A stretch of DNA of 31,044 nucleotides from Candidatus Enterococcus ferrettii (GCF_017377655.1 NZ_JAFREL010000080.1:1-31044), one strand, 5' to 3'. Shown: positions 1 to 8,457, counted from the stretch's first letter. Translations and numbers: made by a program. Notes: generated by a model from the letters alone, not told the origin.

Positions 1-51
1 TTGTTCTTCTGTTGGATAGACGCGGTACTTGTACGCTTTTAGTTGTTCCAT
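1..51 (-). CDS. TnpB-family (IS200/IS605 OrfB) protein, N-terminal fragment cut by window edge
   Basis: Only the first 17 codons from the ATG at 51 lie in the window. They read MEQLKAYKYRVYPTEEQ, the typical opening of IS605 OrfB/TnpB proteins (KAYKxRxYPTxEQ). TnpB is an RNA-guided nuclease linked to IS200/IS605 elements. The frame stays open upstream to a second ATG at 159 that has a good AGGGGG ribosome binding site, so a 36-residue longer product is possible. I prefer 51 because family members start close to the KAYK motif. No tnpA partner and no element end can be identified here; the rest of the gene and any guide RNA lie outside the window. Confidence 0.6.
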   Translation of the reverse strand, partial: MEQLKAYKYRVYPTEEQ

Positions 52-230
52 GAGAGTCACCCTTTTGTCAGTTCCGACGACACGAACATGCGTTCCCTGA
101 GTAAATATATCATGTGGAAAAAAGCGTAGCAATAGCTTTTTGTCATTTTTTAGTTGCATCGTCCCCCTAAATAAAAAACGGCATTCATCATTCACCTATA
201 GAGGATGGGCAACTTCTGCCTGAAATTCTG

Positions 231-1283
231 TTAAAACTGAATCAATACCCGATAAACCGTCGGCAGACAGGCATGGTCGAAAGCTTCTTTAGCCTCCTCA
301 TAGTCAAACACTGAATCAATCATTCGTTCCATCACTATTTTCTTAGCCGCAATCAATTTGGTTGCTTTCAAATTATCATGGACAGTTGGATTCACGGTTC
401 CGATAATCTGAATTTCTTTACTATGAGCCGCACCCATGTCCACTTGAGCCGGTTTTTTTCTATCCTGAGAGCTGTAGGCCAAAATTTTTCCCTGCGTGTC
501 CAACAAGGTAAAAAGCTGATCCCAAATATCTGGATTGGCTACTGTATTAACAATCAGTGTTACGCCTTTTTTATGCGTGATCTCCGCAATCCGGCTCTCC
601 AGCCGCCCAACCTCCAGCGGATTGATTACAAAATCTGCTCCCTCTTCTTGGGCAAAGCTTCGTCTTTTCTCGTCTCCTTCACTAACGATGACTACTGCTC
701 CCCGCATTTTTGCCAATTGCAAATGAATCCAGCCCATGATCCCAAAGCCGACAATCAATACGGTATCACCAAATTGAACAGCCGCTTTTTCAATACTATG
801 AATACAGCAAGCTAACGGCTCGGTTAAGGCAAAGGAAGACAGTTGATCCTTTTCTGCGTCTATTTTTATCAATTGCCAAGCTGGCACAGCAATATATTCA
901 CTCATTGCCCCACCTACAATCGAGCCGTCAAAATCAATTTTTGGTAATTGTTCTTTTTGATATTCGCACTGAGTACCGCGGCCACTTTGACAGCTTTCGC
1001 ATTGGTTGCAATAGTTGAAGGTAAAGACAGCATAATCACCTTTTTCAAATCCTACAACCCCGTTTCCAACTTCAACAATTTCACCTACGTTTTCATGACC
1101 ACCTAAAAATGGATAGCCATAATCACGTTTTCCCTTATACACCCGCTGCTCAATCGTACACAGTGATACATAGTGAACCTTAAACAGCACTTCATAATCT
1201 CTTAATTTTGGCTTTTCCAGCATGACTTTTTTGACCACATCCACTTTTTCCACACTGATAGCCCGAACAGTCTTCTCATTCAT
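231..1283 (-). CDS. Zinc-dependent alcohol/polyol dehydrogenase (MDR superfamily)
   Basis: Medium-chain zinc dehydrogenase, last gene of the PTS operon. Numbered from the ATG at 1283 (350 aa), it shows the catalytic zinc Cys42 and the GHE motif His63-Glu64. Four structural-zinc cysteines (92, 95, 98, 106) follow in the usual CxxCxxCx7C pattern. A Rossmann GFGIMG motif lies near residue 180, and an acidic residue ends the second strand (VIVSEGD), which favours NAD(H). Family members oxidise sugar alcohols or reduce ketoses, for example sorbitol or galactitol-1-phosphate dehydrogenases; the substrate here is unknown. The ATG at 1283 overlaps the upstream aldolase gene by 8 nt and has GGTGA just before it. 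An in-frame GTG at 1295 would add four residues. The coupling suggests action on a phosphorylated polyol or ketose imported by the PTS. Confidence 0.85.
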   Translation of the reverse strand: MNEKTVRAISVEKVDVVKKVMLEKPKLRDYEVLFKVHYVSLCTIEQRVYKGKRDYGYPFLGGHENVGEIVEVGNGVVGFEKGDYAVFTFNYCNQCESCQSGRGTQCEYQKEQLPKIDFDGSIVGGAMSEYIAVPAWQLIKIDAEKDQLSSFALTEPLACCIHSIEKAAVQFGDTVLIVGFGIMGWIHLQLAKMRGAVVIVSEGDEKRRSFAQEEGADFVINPLEVGRLESRIAEITHKKGVTLIVNTVANPDIWDQLFTLLDTQGKILAYSSQDRKKPAQVDMGAAHSKEIQIIGTVNPTVHDNLKATKLIAAKKIVMERMIDSVFDYEEAKEAFDHACLPTVYRVLIQF

Positions 1284-2121
1284 TTGTTTCACCACACTTA
1301 TCTTTGCTTCCTAATAATTCAATATAATGCTTTAGCTTGCTCTTGAAGCCAGCAGCTAAATAATTGTACATCTCATAAGCGCCGTCGCCATTTAAGTCCT
1401 GCTCAACTAAACTTTCAATGGCTGCTTTTCTTAAATCATTGGAAAGATTCACTTTGCAGATTCCTAATTTCGCACAACGTCTTAAGTTTTCATCCCCGGA
1501 GCCTGAACCACCATGCAGGACTAAAGGAACTGGAATCTTTTCAGTTAACTCCTCTAATAATTCAAATCGAATATGAGGTTCTCCTTGATAAACTCCGTGA
1601 GCTGTTCCCACGGCTACTGCCAAACAATCTACATTGGTTTCCTGAACAAATTGGAGGGCTTCTTCAGGATTTGTCAGCATTTGCTTGCCATCCACTGCAT
1701 AATTTTGTCCCACACCAACATGTCCCAACTCTGCCTCAACGGTGATCCCCAGTGCATGAGCTGCTTTAGCCAATTCTGCTACTTCTCGAATATTGTCTTC
1801 AAAGCTTGCCTGCGAGCGGTCGATCATGATTGAAGTAAAACCGGCTTGAATCCCTGCCATACAATCTTCAAAGCTTCCTCCGTGATCCAAATTAATTGCG
1901 ACTTTTACCTTGGCCCTTCTAGCCAGATCTGTAGCAATTCGACCAAAATATTGAATATCTGGATTATACCCGCAAATATGGCCGATAATAACTGGTGAAT
2001 TTAATTCTTCGGCGGCTTCAATTGCTGCTCGCAAATTGTGCTCATTATCCACATTAGGTGCGGGAACTGCATAACCGCCTTCATAAGCTTCGTCTACTAA
2101 CTCCTTCATTGTTACCAGCAT
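1276..2121 (-). CDS. Class II ketose-bisphosphate aldolase (FbaA/KbaY/GatY family)
   Basis: Zinc-dependent aldolase, 281 aa, close to the family's usual 280-290. The active-site pattern is complete: Asp79-His80 (LDHGG), Glu131 (EAELGHVG), His175 (VGTAHGVY) and His203 (VLHGGSG), matching catalytic Asp and three zinc His of KbaY/GatY. A phosphate-binding segment KVNLSNDL follows at 223-230. Such enzymes split ketose 1,6-bisphosphates or similar sugar phosphates into dihydroxyacetone phosphate and an aldehyde. The start has AAAGGAGG seven bases upstream. It sits between an iron and a zinc dehydrogenase in a PTS operon, with no sugar-phosphate kinase nearby, so the true substrate may be a monophosphate. 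Fructose-bisphosphate or tagatose-bisphosphate specificity cannot be told from sequence alone. Confidence 0.9.
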   Translation of the reverse strand: MLVTMKELVDEAYEGGYAVPAPNVDNEHNLRAAIEAAEELNSPVIIGHICGYNPDIQYFGRIATDLARRAKVKVAINLDHGGSFEDCMAGIQAGFTSIMIDRSQASFEDNIREVAELAKAAHALGITVEAELGHVGVGQNYAVDGKQMLTNPEEALQFVQETNVDCLAVAVGTAHGVYQGEPHIRFELLEELTEKIPVPLVLHGGSGSGDENLRRCAKLGICKVNLSNDLRKAAIESLVEQDLNGDGAYEMYNYLAAGFKSKLKHYIELLGSKDKCGETNE

Positions 2122-2136
2122 AATATCCTCCTTTAT

Positions 2137-3267
2137 TTAAAGTGCTTCTTTATAAATTTGCACAATTTCTTCCTCCGTAAAAACGACTGGATAATTCGTT
2201 AAATAGTCCATACTCTGTGTCTTAACATTTTCCAAAAGAACTGGAATATCTGATTCCTTCATCCCCTCGTCTCCCAAATGAACAACCAAATCAAGCTCAA
2301 CCAACAGACGATTGATTTGCTCCACACAGTCTGTCTCATCCTTGCCTCCTAATAATTGAGAAATTCGGGCAAATTTTTGAGGATTTGACTGGTACGATTG
2401 CTGGAAAATTACCGGAATTAACGCTGCCATTCCGCGACCATGAACAATATTCCTTAATCCACTTACGGGATGCTCAAGGCCATGTCCTGGCCCCAAACCA
2501 GAACTGTCCATCGCCATTCCAGCTAGCGTGCTGGCCAGTGTGACATTTTCCCAGCCCGCTTGATAATCGCTGTTTTTGTACAGCTTAACTAAATCTTGGC
2601 CTAATAAACGAATGCTTTCCAGCACTAAAATTTCAGTAATCGGTTGGCCTCTTTGGGACAAATAAGACTCCATCGCATGGGTAAGTGCATCAAAACCGGC
2701 AGCGGCTAAGACACTCTTTGGTAAGGTCTTCATCAAATTCGGATCCACAATAGATAAAACCGGCAGCATCAAATCATTTCCAAAAGGAAGCTTGTCGCCA
2801 GTTTCAGGATTGTTCAACAATGCGAAGCGATTTACTTCACTGCCTGTACCACAGGTTGTTGGAATCAGGATCGCTGGCAAAGCTGCTTCTCCTTGCGCTT
2901 CTCCTAAAACATATGTCAAAATATCGTCGTCATTCTTGGCAGCAAAAGCAATTGCTTTTGCACAATCCATAAAGCTGCCGCCACCGATTCCAATAACCAT
3001 TTCGCAGTCCATTTCTTTTGCTAGAGCAGCACCTTCTCGCACCGAATGAACAGTCGGGTTTTCATCAACATTGGTAAATATCGTGACTTGGAACTGATTT
3101 TCCTGCAGCTCTTTTGCCACTTGCTCGATAAAACCCGAATCAACTAAGTAGCCCTTTCCCGTAACCAGTAAGATTCGTTGACCAAATTCCTCCACCAGCT
3201 GAGGTAGTTGATGAATACTGCCTGACTCAAAATGGATCTTAACTGGTAACTGATAAACAAAGTTCAT
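2137..3267 (-). CDS. Iron-containing (type III) alcohol dehydrogenase
   Basis: 376 aa, normal for the family. The NAD(P)-binding loop is GIGGGSFMDCAKA at 93-105, followed by PTTCGTGSEV at 136-145. The four metal ligands are present: Asp193 and His197 (GFDALTHAME), His262 (GPGHGLEHP) and His276 (NIVHGRG). Family members reduce small aldehydes (lactaldehyde, glyceraldehyde, 3-hydroxypropionaldehyde) or oxidise the matching alcohols. It is encoded 17 nt after the IID gene with ribosome binding site AAGGAGG, and 15 nt before the aldolase gene. The neighbour suggests that it reduces the aldehyde released by the aldolase, for example a lactaldehyde-like fragment, to a diol while recycling NADH. That role is inference. 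Confidence 0.9.
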   Translation of the reverse strand: MNFVYQLPVKIHFESGSIHQLPQLVEEFGQRILLVTGKGYLVDSGFIEQVAKELQENQFQVTIFTNVDENPTVHSVREGAALAKEMDCEMVIGIGGGSFMDCAKAIAFAAKNDDDILTYVLGEAQGEAALPAILIPTTCGTGSEVNRFALLNNPETGDKLPFGNDLMLPVLSIVDPNLMKTLPKSVLAAAGFDALTHAMESYLSQRGQPITEILVLESIRLLGQDLVKLYKNSDYQAGWENVTLASTLAGMAMDSSGLGPGHGLEHPVSGLRNIVHGRGMAALIPVIFQQSYQSNPQKFARISQLLGGKDETDCVEQINRLLVELDLVVHLGDEGMKESDIPVLLENVKTQSMDYLTNYPVVFTEEEIVQIYKEAL

Positions 3268-3284
3268 TTACTTCCTCCTTCTTC

Positions 3285-4115
3285 TTAGCCAAAAATACCC
3301 AGCAGACCAAATACCAAGCCGAACAAAATCAGAGCAACCAGCATATAGGTCGTCTTCATTTGCTTCTTTTTCAACAGATAGTAAACAATCAATGTCAACG
3401 ATAGCGGAAGCAACCCCTTAATCAATTGATCCAATAAATCTTGAATTAATAATTGGCCATCCCCTAAAGAAACAGACAAAGGCGAGCTGATCGCAACAAA
3501 TTGAGAAGCTAAAGCCCCAATAACAATGGCACCTAATGTTTGGGCAAAGGTTAGAACTGTCTTCAAGAGGTTTCCCGACATTAACTTCATGATTCCTTCT
3601 TTTCCTTTTTCATAGCCCAACATCCAAAGCTTATAAGAAATCGCTAACATAATAATGAAGTGCCCCATATAAAAGAGAAATGGTCCCATTAATATATTTC
3701 CTTCTGCACCAAAGGATAATGTGAATGACAGCAGTATTGGGATAATTGTTCCTTGCCACAGAGTATCCCCAATACCAGCTAAAGGTCCCATCAGACCAGT
3801 CTTAAAGCTGTTAATCCCCGCATCATCTATTCCAGCTGCTCCTAATTTTCGTTCCTCTTCCAAAGCAATGGTAATTGAAAGAATCGGACAGCCAAAGTTA
3901 GGTTCGGTATTAAAAAACTGTAAATGCCGTATAAGAGCCTGGCGCATCTCCTCCTTATCATCACCATACAATTTTTTCAATGCTGGTGTTAGCGCATTAA
4001 CCACTGCTGTTGACTGCAAACGTTCATAATTATAGTTAGAATGAGAGAAAAATATCCAACGCCAGAAGGATTTAGTGACATCTTTTTTTGTCAATAATGA
4101 TTGTTGCTCGCTCAT
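3285..4115 (-). CDS. PTS mannose/fructose/sorbose-family transporter subunit IID
   Basis: 276-aa membrane subunit of a mannose-class PTS permease. The N-terminal part is cytoplasmic and carries the family signature FNTEPNFGCPIL near residues 68-79 and GLMGPLAGIGDTLWQGTI near 107-124. Several hydrophobic segments follow, the last one close to the C terminus (VALILFGLVFGLLGIFG). With IIC it forms the sugar channel in the membrane. The start ATG overlaps the IIC stop by four bases (ATGA), so the two are translationally coupled, as expected for a stoichiometric pair. Sequence does not show which sugar is carried. It belongs with the IIC, IIB and IIA genes upstream. Confidence 0.93.
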   Translation of the reverse strand: MSEQQSLLTKKDVTKSFWRWIFFSHSNYNYERLQSTAVVNALTPALKKLYGDDKEEMRQALIRHLQFFNTEPNFGCPILSITIALEEERKLGAAGIDDAGINSFKTGLMGPLAGIGDTLWQGTIIPILLSFTLSFGAEGNILMGPFLFYMGHFIIMLAISYKLWMLGYEKGKEGIMKLMSGNLLKTVLTFAQTLGAIVIGALASQFVAISSPLSVSLGDGQLLIQDLLDQLIKGLLPLSLTLIVYYLLKKKQMKTTYMLVALILFGLVFGLLGIFG

Positions 4116-4885
4116 CGTGCTTCACCTTCCTTTCCATTAGAGGTAATCGTAAATTTGGTATAAATGTAAGATAAAATAGCTGCAAAAACAGAAATTGGTA
4201 AAATGCTCAGACCTGAATACATAGAAAACATAAATCCTAAAATAAAGAAGACTAAAACACCTTCAGAATTTAATGTCTTTAAGTTCATCGCAATCCCTAG
4301 CGCTGGCAAAATACCACCAATCAAACTAAGAATTTCCAATGGCCGGCCATCTAACAGTTCCACTAGTCCCGTGACATAATCTGCACCAAAGTAAACTGCC
4401 ACCATGACCGGTACAATCGTTATAAGCGCTACAAAAACTTGCGGAGGAACTACATGCAAGAAGTTAATCCGATCGATGTTCGCCTCCTCGGCTGCTTTAT
4501 CCGCCATATGAACAAAAGAAATATCTACGGTCATATGAACAACCCAGACCACTGTTCCTAACAAACCCAACGGAATCGCTAAAGCAGCAGCTGCTGTGGG
4601 AGATACTCCTGACAGAAGTCCCAAAGCAGTACCCAAAGTCCCCGCAATCCCCGGATCCATTGGCAACGTTCCACCCGCTGTGATAAATGCTAAATAGGGT
4701 AAATTAATTGCCGAACCAATGATACATCCTTGAACCGGATCCCCTAAAATCAAACCGACAACCGTTCCCGAAACCATTGGCCTCATCATTGCCATACTGT
4801 TATTGGATGTTAACCAAGGTGTTCCACTAATTCCCATGTAATAAACGCAACCAATTAAAAATGCTTGCAGTACGTTAACGCTCAT
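4112..4885 (-). CDS. PTS mannose/fructose/sorbose-family transporter subunit IIC
   Basis: 257-aa polytopic membrane protein, the usual size for IIC of the sorbose/mannose class. It starts MSVNVLQAFLIGCVYYMG, continues with the family-typical segments RPMVSGTVVGLILGDPVQG and GGTLPMDPGIAGTLGTALG, and has about seven hydrophobic spans. It forms the sugar path with IID and receives substrate for phosphorylation by IIB. The ATG at 4885 has AAGGAGGGAG seven bases upstream. It lies 15 nt after IIB and overlaps IID by four bases, inside an uninterrupted minus-strand operon. Confidence 0.93.
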   Translation of the reverse strand: MSVNVLQAFLIGCVYYMGISGTPWLTSNNSMAMMRPMVSGTVVGLILGDPVQGCIIGSAINLPYLAFITAGGTLPMDPGIAGTLGTALGLLSGVSPTAAAALAIPLGLLGTVVWVVHMTVDISFVHMADKAAEEANIDRINFLHVVPPQVFVALITIVPVMVAVYFGADYVTGLVELLDGRPLEILSLIGGILPALGIAMNLKTLNSEGVLVFFILGFMFSMYSGLSILPISVFAAILSYIYTKFTITSNGKEGEAR

Positions 4886-4900
4886 GATTTGTCTCCCTCC

Positions 4901-5371
4901 TTATAAAAGATTTTTTACCAACACTGATTTTTGATCTGGAATGACTTGAATTCTTACCTCCACGCCGGTTTCAATTAACTTTTGCAGCACCATTTTTTCA
5001 TTTTCCGATGCTGAAATGTTTTTGTAGAAGGTTTTACGTTCAGCATTTGCGCCCATTCCGCCTACAATAATTTCTTCCAGTACAACGCCCCGCTCGATCA
5101 GCTGTAAAAAAGTCATTGGCGACTTCACCAACAAAATCAAATCATTGTACTCATTAGCCAGTAGATAATCTGTTGCTTCTGCAATCGTGAACACATCCAA
5201 ACGAATCCCATTTGGAACTGCCATGCCAATAATTGTTTTGGTAAAGTCATCATTAGCGGTCTCATCATCAATAATCACAATATGGCGAGCTCCTGTGTAT
5301 TGAAGCCACGACGTCATCACTTGTCCATGTATCAATCGATCATCCACTCTTGCTAAACGTATCTTTCCCAC
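4901..5371 (-). CDS. PTS mannose/fructose/sorbose-family subunit IIB
   Basis: 156-aa cytoplasmic phosphotransfer protein. The phosphorylated histidine is His15 in RVDDRLIHGQV, the hallmark of the mannose-class IIB fold. It takes phosphate from IIA and gives it to the incoming sugar at the IIC/IID channel. The start is GTG at 5371, one base after the IIA stop (TAA-T-GTG), with GAGGGG six bases upstream. An ATG overlapping it is in another frame. Its paralogue in this window is the IIB gene at 24469-24966, with the same DDRxIHGQ motif. Confidence 0.92.
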   Translation of the reverse strand: MGKIRLARVDDRLIHGQVMTSWLQYTGARHIVIIDDETANDDFTKTIIGMAVPNGIRLDVFTIAEATDYLLANEYNDLILLVKSPMTFLQLIERGVVLEEIIVGGMGANAERKTFYKNISASENEKMVLQKLIETGVEVRIQVIPDQKSVLVKNLL

Positions 5372-5372
5372 A

Positions 5373-5804
5373 TTAATCCCCTCTTTTCATAACGTGCTTT
5401 TCAAACTCCTGCTCAAACTCTTTAATCCCCTCTTTCCCCACATCAAGTACTTGCTGCCAAAGATCCTCTAAAGCAACCCCCATTCTGCACAATGTGAGAC
5501 ATTCAATCACCATTGGCAAATTCACTCCTGAAATGATACGGTAATTCATATCCTGAATATTTTTCATTTTAAGAGTGGCTTGATTATACGGGCTTGCTCC
5601 AAATAAATCTGTAAACACAATGGTTCCCTCAGCAGTTCGAATTGCTTCGATTTTCTCCTGCATGCTCGTTCCAAATAACTCAATACCTGTATCTTGGTAC
5701 AATGAAAAAGTATGCAGATTTTCACTTTCTCCCATAATCAGTTCAATTGCACTTTTTAATCCTTCAGACAATGAACCGTGAGCAGCTATCACTATTTGAA
5801 TCAT
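5373..5804 (-). CDS. PTS mannose/fructose/sorbose-family subunit IIA
   Basis: 143-aa cytoplasmic IIA-Man domain protein, first gene of the operon. The phosphoryl-accepting His9 lies in IVIAAHGSLSEG. Further family motifs are IVFTDLFGASPYNQA (near residues 62-76) and ISGVNLPMVIE (near 92-102). HPr phosphorylates it and it passes phosphate to IIB. The start ATG has AAAGGAGG six bases upstream. A sigma-A type promoter lies at 5855-5883, and the LevR-like regulator gene is divergent. Confidence 0.93.
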   Translation of the reverse strand: MIQIVIAAHGSLSEGLKSAIELIMGESENLHTFSLYQDTGIELFGTSMQEKIEAIRTAEGTIVFTDLFGASPYNQATLKMKNIQDMNYRIISGVNLPMVIECLTLCRMGVALEDLWQQVLDVGKEGIKEFEQEFEKHVMKRGD

Positions 5805-5854
5805 TTCTTTCCTCCTTTGTTCATAATTGCCTTCATGAATGCTTATTTATTGTC

Positions 5855-5883
5855 AGTGTAAAAGCAGAAATAAGCAGCGTCAA
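5855..5883 (-). promoter_or_regulatory. Sigma-A type promoter of the first PTS operon
   Basis: On the minus strand a -35 box TTGACG (5878-5883) and a -10 box TACACT (5855-5860) are separated by exactly 17 bases. Transcription would start near 5848, about 45 bases before the IIA start codon. I found no TGGCAC-N5-TTGC type -24/-12 element on this strand, although operons next to LevR-like regulators often use sigma-54. Confidence 0.55.
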
Positions 5884-5909
5884 ACGACGAAAAAATTGCA
5901 CACTACTGT

Positions 5910-6058
5910 AAATGTGATAGAAACAAATCGAAGAAATTCGCTAAAATTGGCAATACAACAAAGAGATATGCACACACTCTCTTCAACATAGTCACACATT
6001 TCGTTGTTTTTTTGAAAATGTGATATACAACAAACCTAGTGTGTATTAAAATGTGATT
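5910..6058. repeat. Three copies of AAATGTGAT[A/T] in the divergent regulatory region
   Basis: The 325-base gap between the PTS operon and its regulator gene holds three near-identical ten-base direct repeats, at 5910-5919, 6016-6025 and 6049-6058. The second also forms the right arm of an imperfect inverted repeat starting with CACATTT near 5996. The rest of the gap is AT-rich and non-coding. These are candidate binding sites for the LevR-like protein encoded next to them; this is inference from position and repetition only. Confidence 0.45.
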
Positions 6059-6129
6059 AGAAAACACTAAAAAGTCTAAGCAATCACTTACACATAATCG
6101 CTTTTCAAAACCGGAGGGGGCGTACGAGA

Positions 6130-8457
6130 ATGAAAAATAATAGCTTGTTGGAAAGAATGGATGAATTGACGGAAGATATGCTGCTGAGGAATAATTGGAA
6201 GGATTGCTATGCAGATGCCACCAGTCTATCCATTGATTTACGAACAGATCGTTCAAATATTTCAAGAAAATTAAACCAGTTGTTTCGCTTAAACTACTTA
6301 ATTAAAATCAATGGTCGACCAACCTTATATTTTTCACGCCGTATTTTAGAGGAAACAGCAAAACTTTCTTACCTCCCTGCTACTTTTAACGATATTGAGG
6401 AATTTGAATATTTTCTTTATAGCGATCCTACTCAAGAGACAACCAAAAATGATTGGCATTTGCTGCAAAAAAGCATCATTGGTGCTAGAAAAAACGAAGC
6501 CCTGTCTGAACCTTTTCAAAAGCTGCAGCTCTTTTTTCATTACCCTAATCACCGGCTGAATTTACTGCTTGTAGGAGAAGCTGCTACTGGAAAAAATTAC
6601 CTAGTGGATACTTTTGGAAAAACAATTGACTATCTTCCAAAGTATACAAAAGAAATTCAAACAATTACCTTAGATAGTTACAGCAACGACCCCCTTCAAC
6701 TTAAAGAATCTATTGGAAAGATATCCTTAACTGCAAAAGAAAAAACGCATTTAATAATCATTCATCATCTACATTTACTTACCGTTGAAAGTTTAACGTA
6801 CCTTTTACAGCAGTTGTTATCTTTGCAAACTGACTCAAAGTATCAAGTACAATATTTATTTACCAGTCAGCCATTCCGCAAAGAGCAGCACTTACTAATT
6901 GAAAAGTTTCTGCCAAATCAAAGCACTTTATCTCGTTTGAATGACCGAACATTCAAAGAAAAAATGATGTTTATTTTGAAATTTCTGCAGCAGGAATGCG
7001 ATTTATTAAATCAGTCCTTTTGTGTATCCAAAAATATTCTTACCTGCCTGTTAATATCATCCTATAAAAATAATCTAACCGAATTAAAAAACGAAATTAT
7101 GCATGCCTGTGCTCATGCTTATTATAATTTTTCGAGTTTTCCATCTAATTCAAGTATGATCGATTTACAATTCAGCGACTTATCTGACGACCTTTTGAAT
7201 AACATACCAGATGTTACAGGCGAAGCTGAAAAAGTAAGAAAAATATTTGAAATCATTGGGGAAAGCGATCTGTACTTTTTAGTCAATATTCCACAGCAAG
7301 CCTTAGCACTGTTAGAAACTTCTCGACTTGATTCCAATTTGCATTTGATTTCAGAGCAGCACACAGAACGAACAATGACCGAGTTGGTTCAGCGAACTCT
7401 TTTGTCCAATGAAAAAAGCTTCAAATTAACTAAACGGCAGTTTGACAGTTTGTTGTTCACTCATATTGATGACACACTCGCCGCTTTTTTTATCCCTGTT
7501 GAAAAAAAGATTGTTCAACTGCTGGCCCAAGCAATTCGCCACCATTTGAATGATTGGAGGAAAAGAGAGTATTTGATTGATTTCCAGCGAACCGATCCTC
7601 TGATTGACCAGGCAGCCAATCAAATAACAGACTTTCTAAATCAAAATTATTCACTACAGGATTCCAAATTTCTAAATGCCTATATTTATTGCTTTCTCTC
7701 CATGACCAATCGTCAGGAACTGGATAACATAATAATCGTCTTTATTAGTCAAGTAGATCGGATTGCTGCCGCGTATCAAAGATTTTTTGAAGCAAAATAT
7801 TCCCAGCTTCATTTTCTTTCCATCTATATGGAAAAACCCTACCTAGACTTGAAGCAAGAAACACTAAGCTGCTATCAACAGGAAATTTTGCAACAGTCTA
7901 AGGCTGCCAAGACAATTTTTATCACTGACGTTGAGCTGTTAAACCAATCAGGAAAACAGCTGTTTAATAAATTACCAGGCCTGCAAATTCACTACCCCCT
8001 TTCCTTAAACGGAACTGAAGAAATTTGCAGCTTATTAATCAATACAACTAAAAAAATTGCTGCTGATTCGGTAACAGCGGATGAAAAGCTGCCGAACAAA
8101 GCCCTGCTAAATTACCTATCAAACTCGTTGATTTTTTTAAATCCTGAAAAAGCCTACACACTGCTGCTGCAAATTCTAAAGGCGATCTGTCAGAAATTAG
8201 ACTTAGAAATTGATGATGAATTAACCCTGCATTTTGTGAATCATGCAGCTTTCATGATTGAACGAACGATCAGAAATGAGACCCTGCCTTATCGAAGTAA
8301 AAAAGAAAGCACAACAGAATATACCCGAGTTTACAAAATTGTTGAAAAAGAGCTTGACCCTTTAAATAATGTGTTTGCTATTGTTATTCCCCAAAACGAA
8401 TTAGCCTTTACCTCAGAAATTTTTTACAAATATTTTGTTACTAAGGAATCTATTTAA
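6130..8457 (+). CDS. LevR-like PTS-operon regulator with degenerate AAA+ domain and PRD2
   Basis: 775-aa transcriptional regulator divergent from the PTS operon. Order: DNA-binding N-terminal helix-turn-helix (about 20-65, DLRTDRSNISRKLNQL), AAA+ like region (about 110-350), a weak PRD1-like stretch (about 430-480), an EIIA-Man like domain (about 530-630), and a C-terminal PRD2 with conserved His701 and His705 (HFVNHAAFMIERTI). This is the LevR plan, in which PRD and EII-like domains sense PTS phosphorylation. The ATPase looks inactive: Walker A is GEAATGKN (149-156), lacking the Ser/Thr after Lys; the Walker B strand ends IIIHHLH without Asp-Glu; no GAFTGA sigma-54 loop is visible. The EIIA-like domain lacks its histidine motif (FISQVD). 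Start ATG has GGAGGGGG nine bases upstream. It probably controls the divergent operon, perhaps without sigma-54. Confidence 0.8.
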   Translation: MKNNSLLERMDELTEDMLLRNNWKDCYADATSLSIDLRTDRSNISRKLNQLFRLNYLIKINGRPTLYFSRRILEETAKLSYLPATFNDIEEFEYFLYSDPTQETTKNDWHLLQKSIIGARKNEALSEPFQKLQLFFHYPNHRLNLLLVGEAATGKNYLVDTFGKTIDYLPKYTKEIQTITLDSYSNDPLQLKESIGKISLTAKEKTHLIIIHHLHLLTVESLTYLLQQLLSLQTDSKYQVQYLFTSQPFRKEQHLLIEKFLPNQSTLSRLNDRTFKEKMMFILKFLQQECDLLNQSFCVSKNILTCLLISSYKNNLTELKNEIMHACAHAYYNFSSFPSNSSMIDLQFSDLSDDLLNNIPDVTGEAEKVRKIFEIIGESDLYFLVNIPQQALALLETSRLDSNLHLISEQHTERTMTELVQRTLLSNEKSFKLTKRQFDSLLFTHIDDTLAAFFIPVEKKIVQLLAQAIRHHLNDWRKREYLIDFQRTDPLIDQAANQITDFLNQNYSLQDSKFLNAYIYCFLSMTNRQELDNIIIVFISQVDRIAAAYQRFFEAKYSQLHFLSIYMEKPYLDLKQETLSCYQQEILQQSKAAKTIFITDVELLNQSGKQLFNKLPGLQIHYPLSLNGTEEICSLLINTTKKIAADSVTADEKLPNKALLNYLSNSLIFLNPEKAYTLLLQILKAICQKLDLEIDDELTLHFVNHAAFMIERTIRNETLPYRSKKESTTEYTRVYKIVEKELDPLNNVFAIVIPQNELAFTSEIFYKYFVTKESI

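Noticed and set aside
5805..6129. Sigma-54 (-24/-12) promoter expected next to a LevR-like gene
   Set aside because: No TGGCAC-N5-TTGC type sequence with correct spacing was found by eye on either strand; a sigma-A promoter fits better.
5903..6265. 120-aa minus-strand open frame across the PTS/LevR regulatory gap
   Set aside because: It overlaps the start of the regulator gene and the promoter region, has no ribosome binding site, and its composition looks like translated AT-rich DNA.
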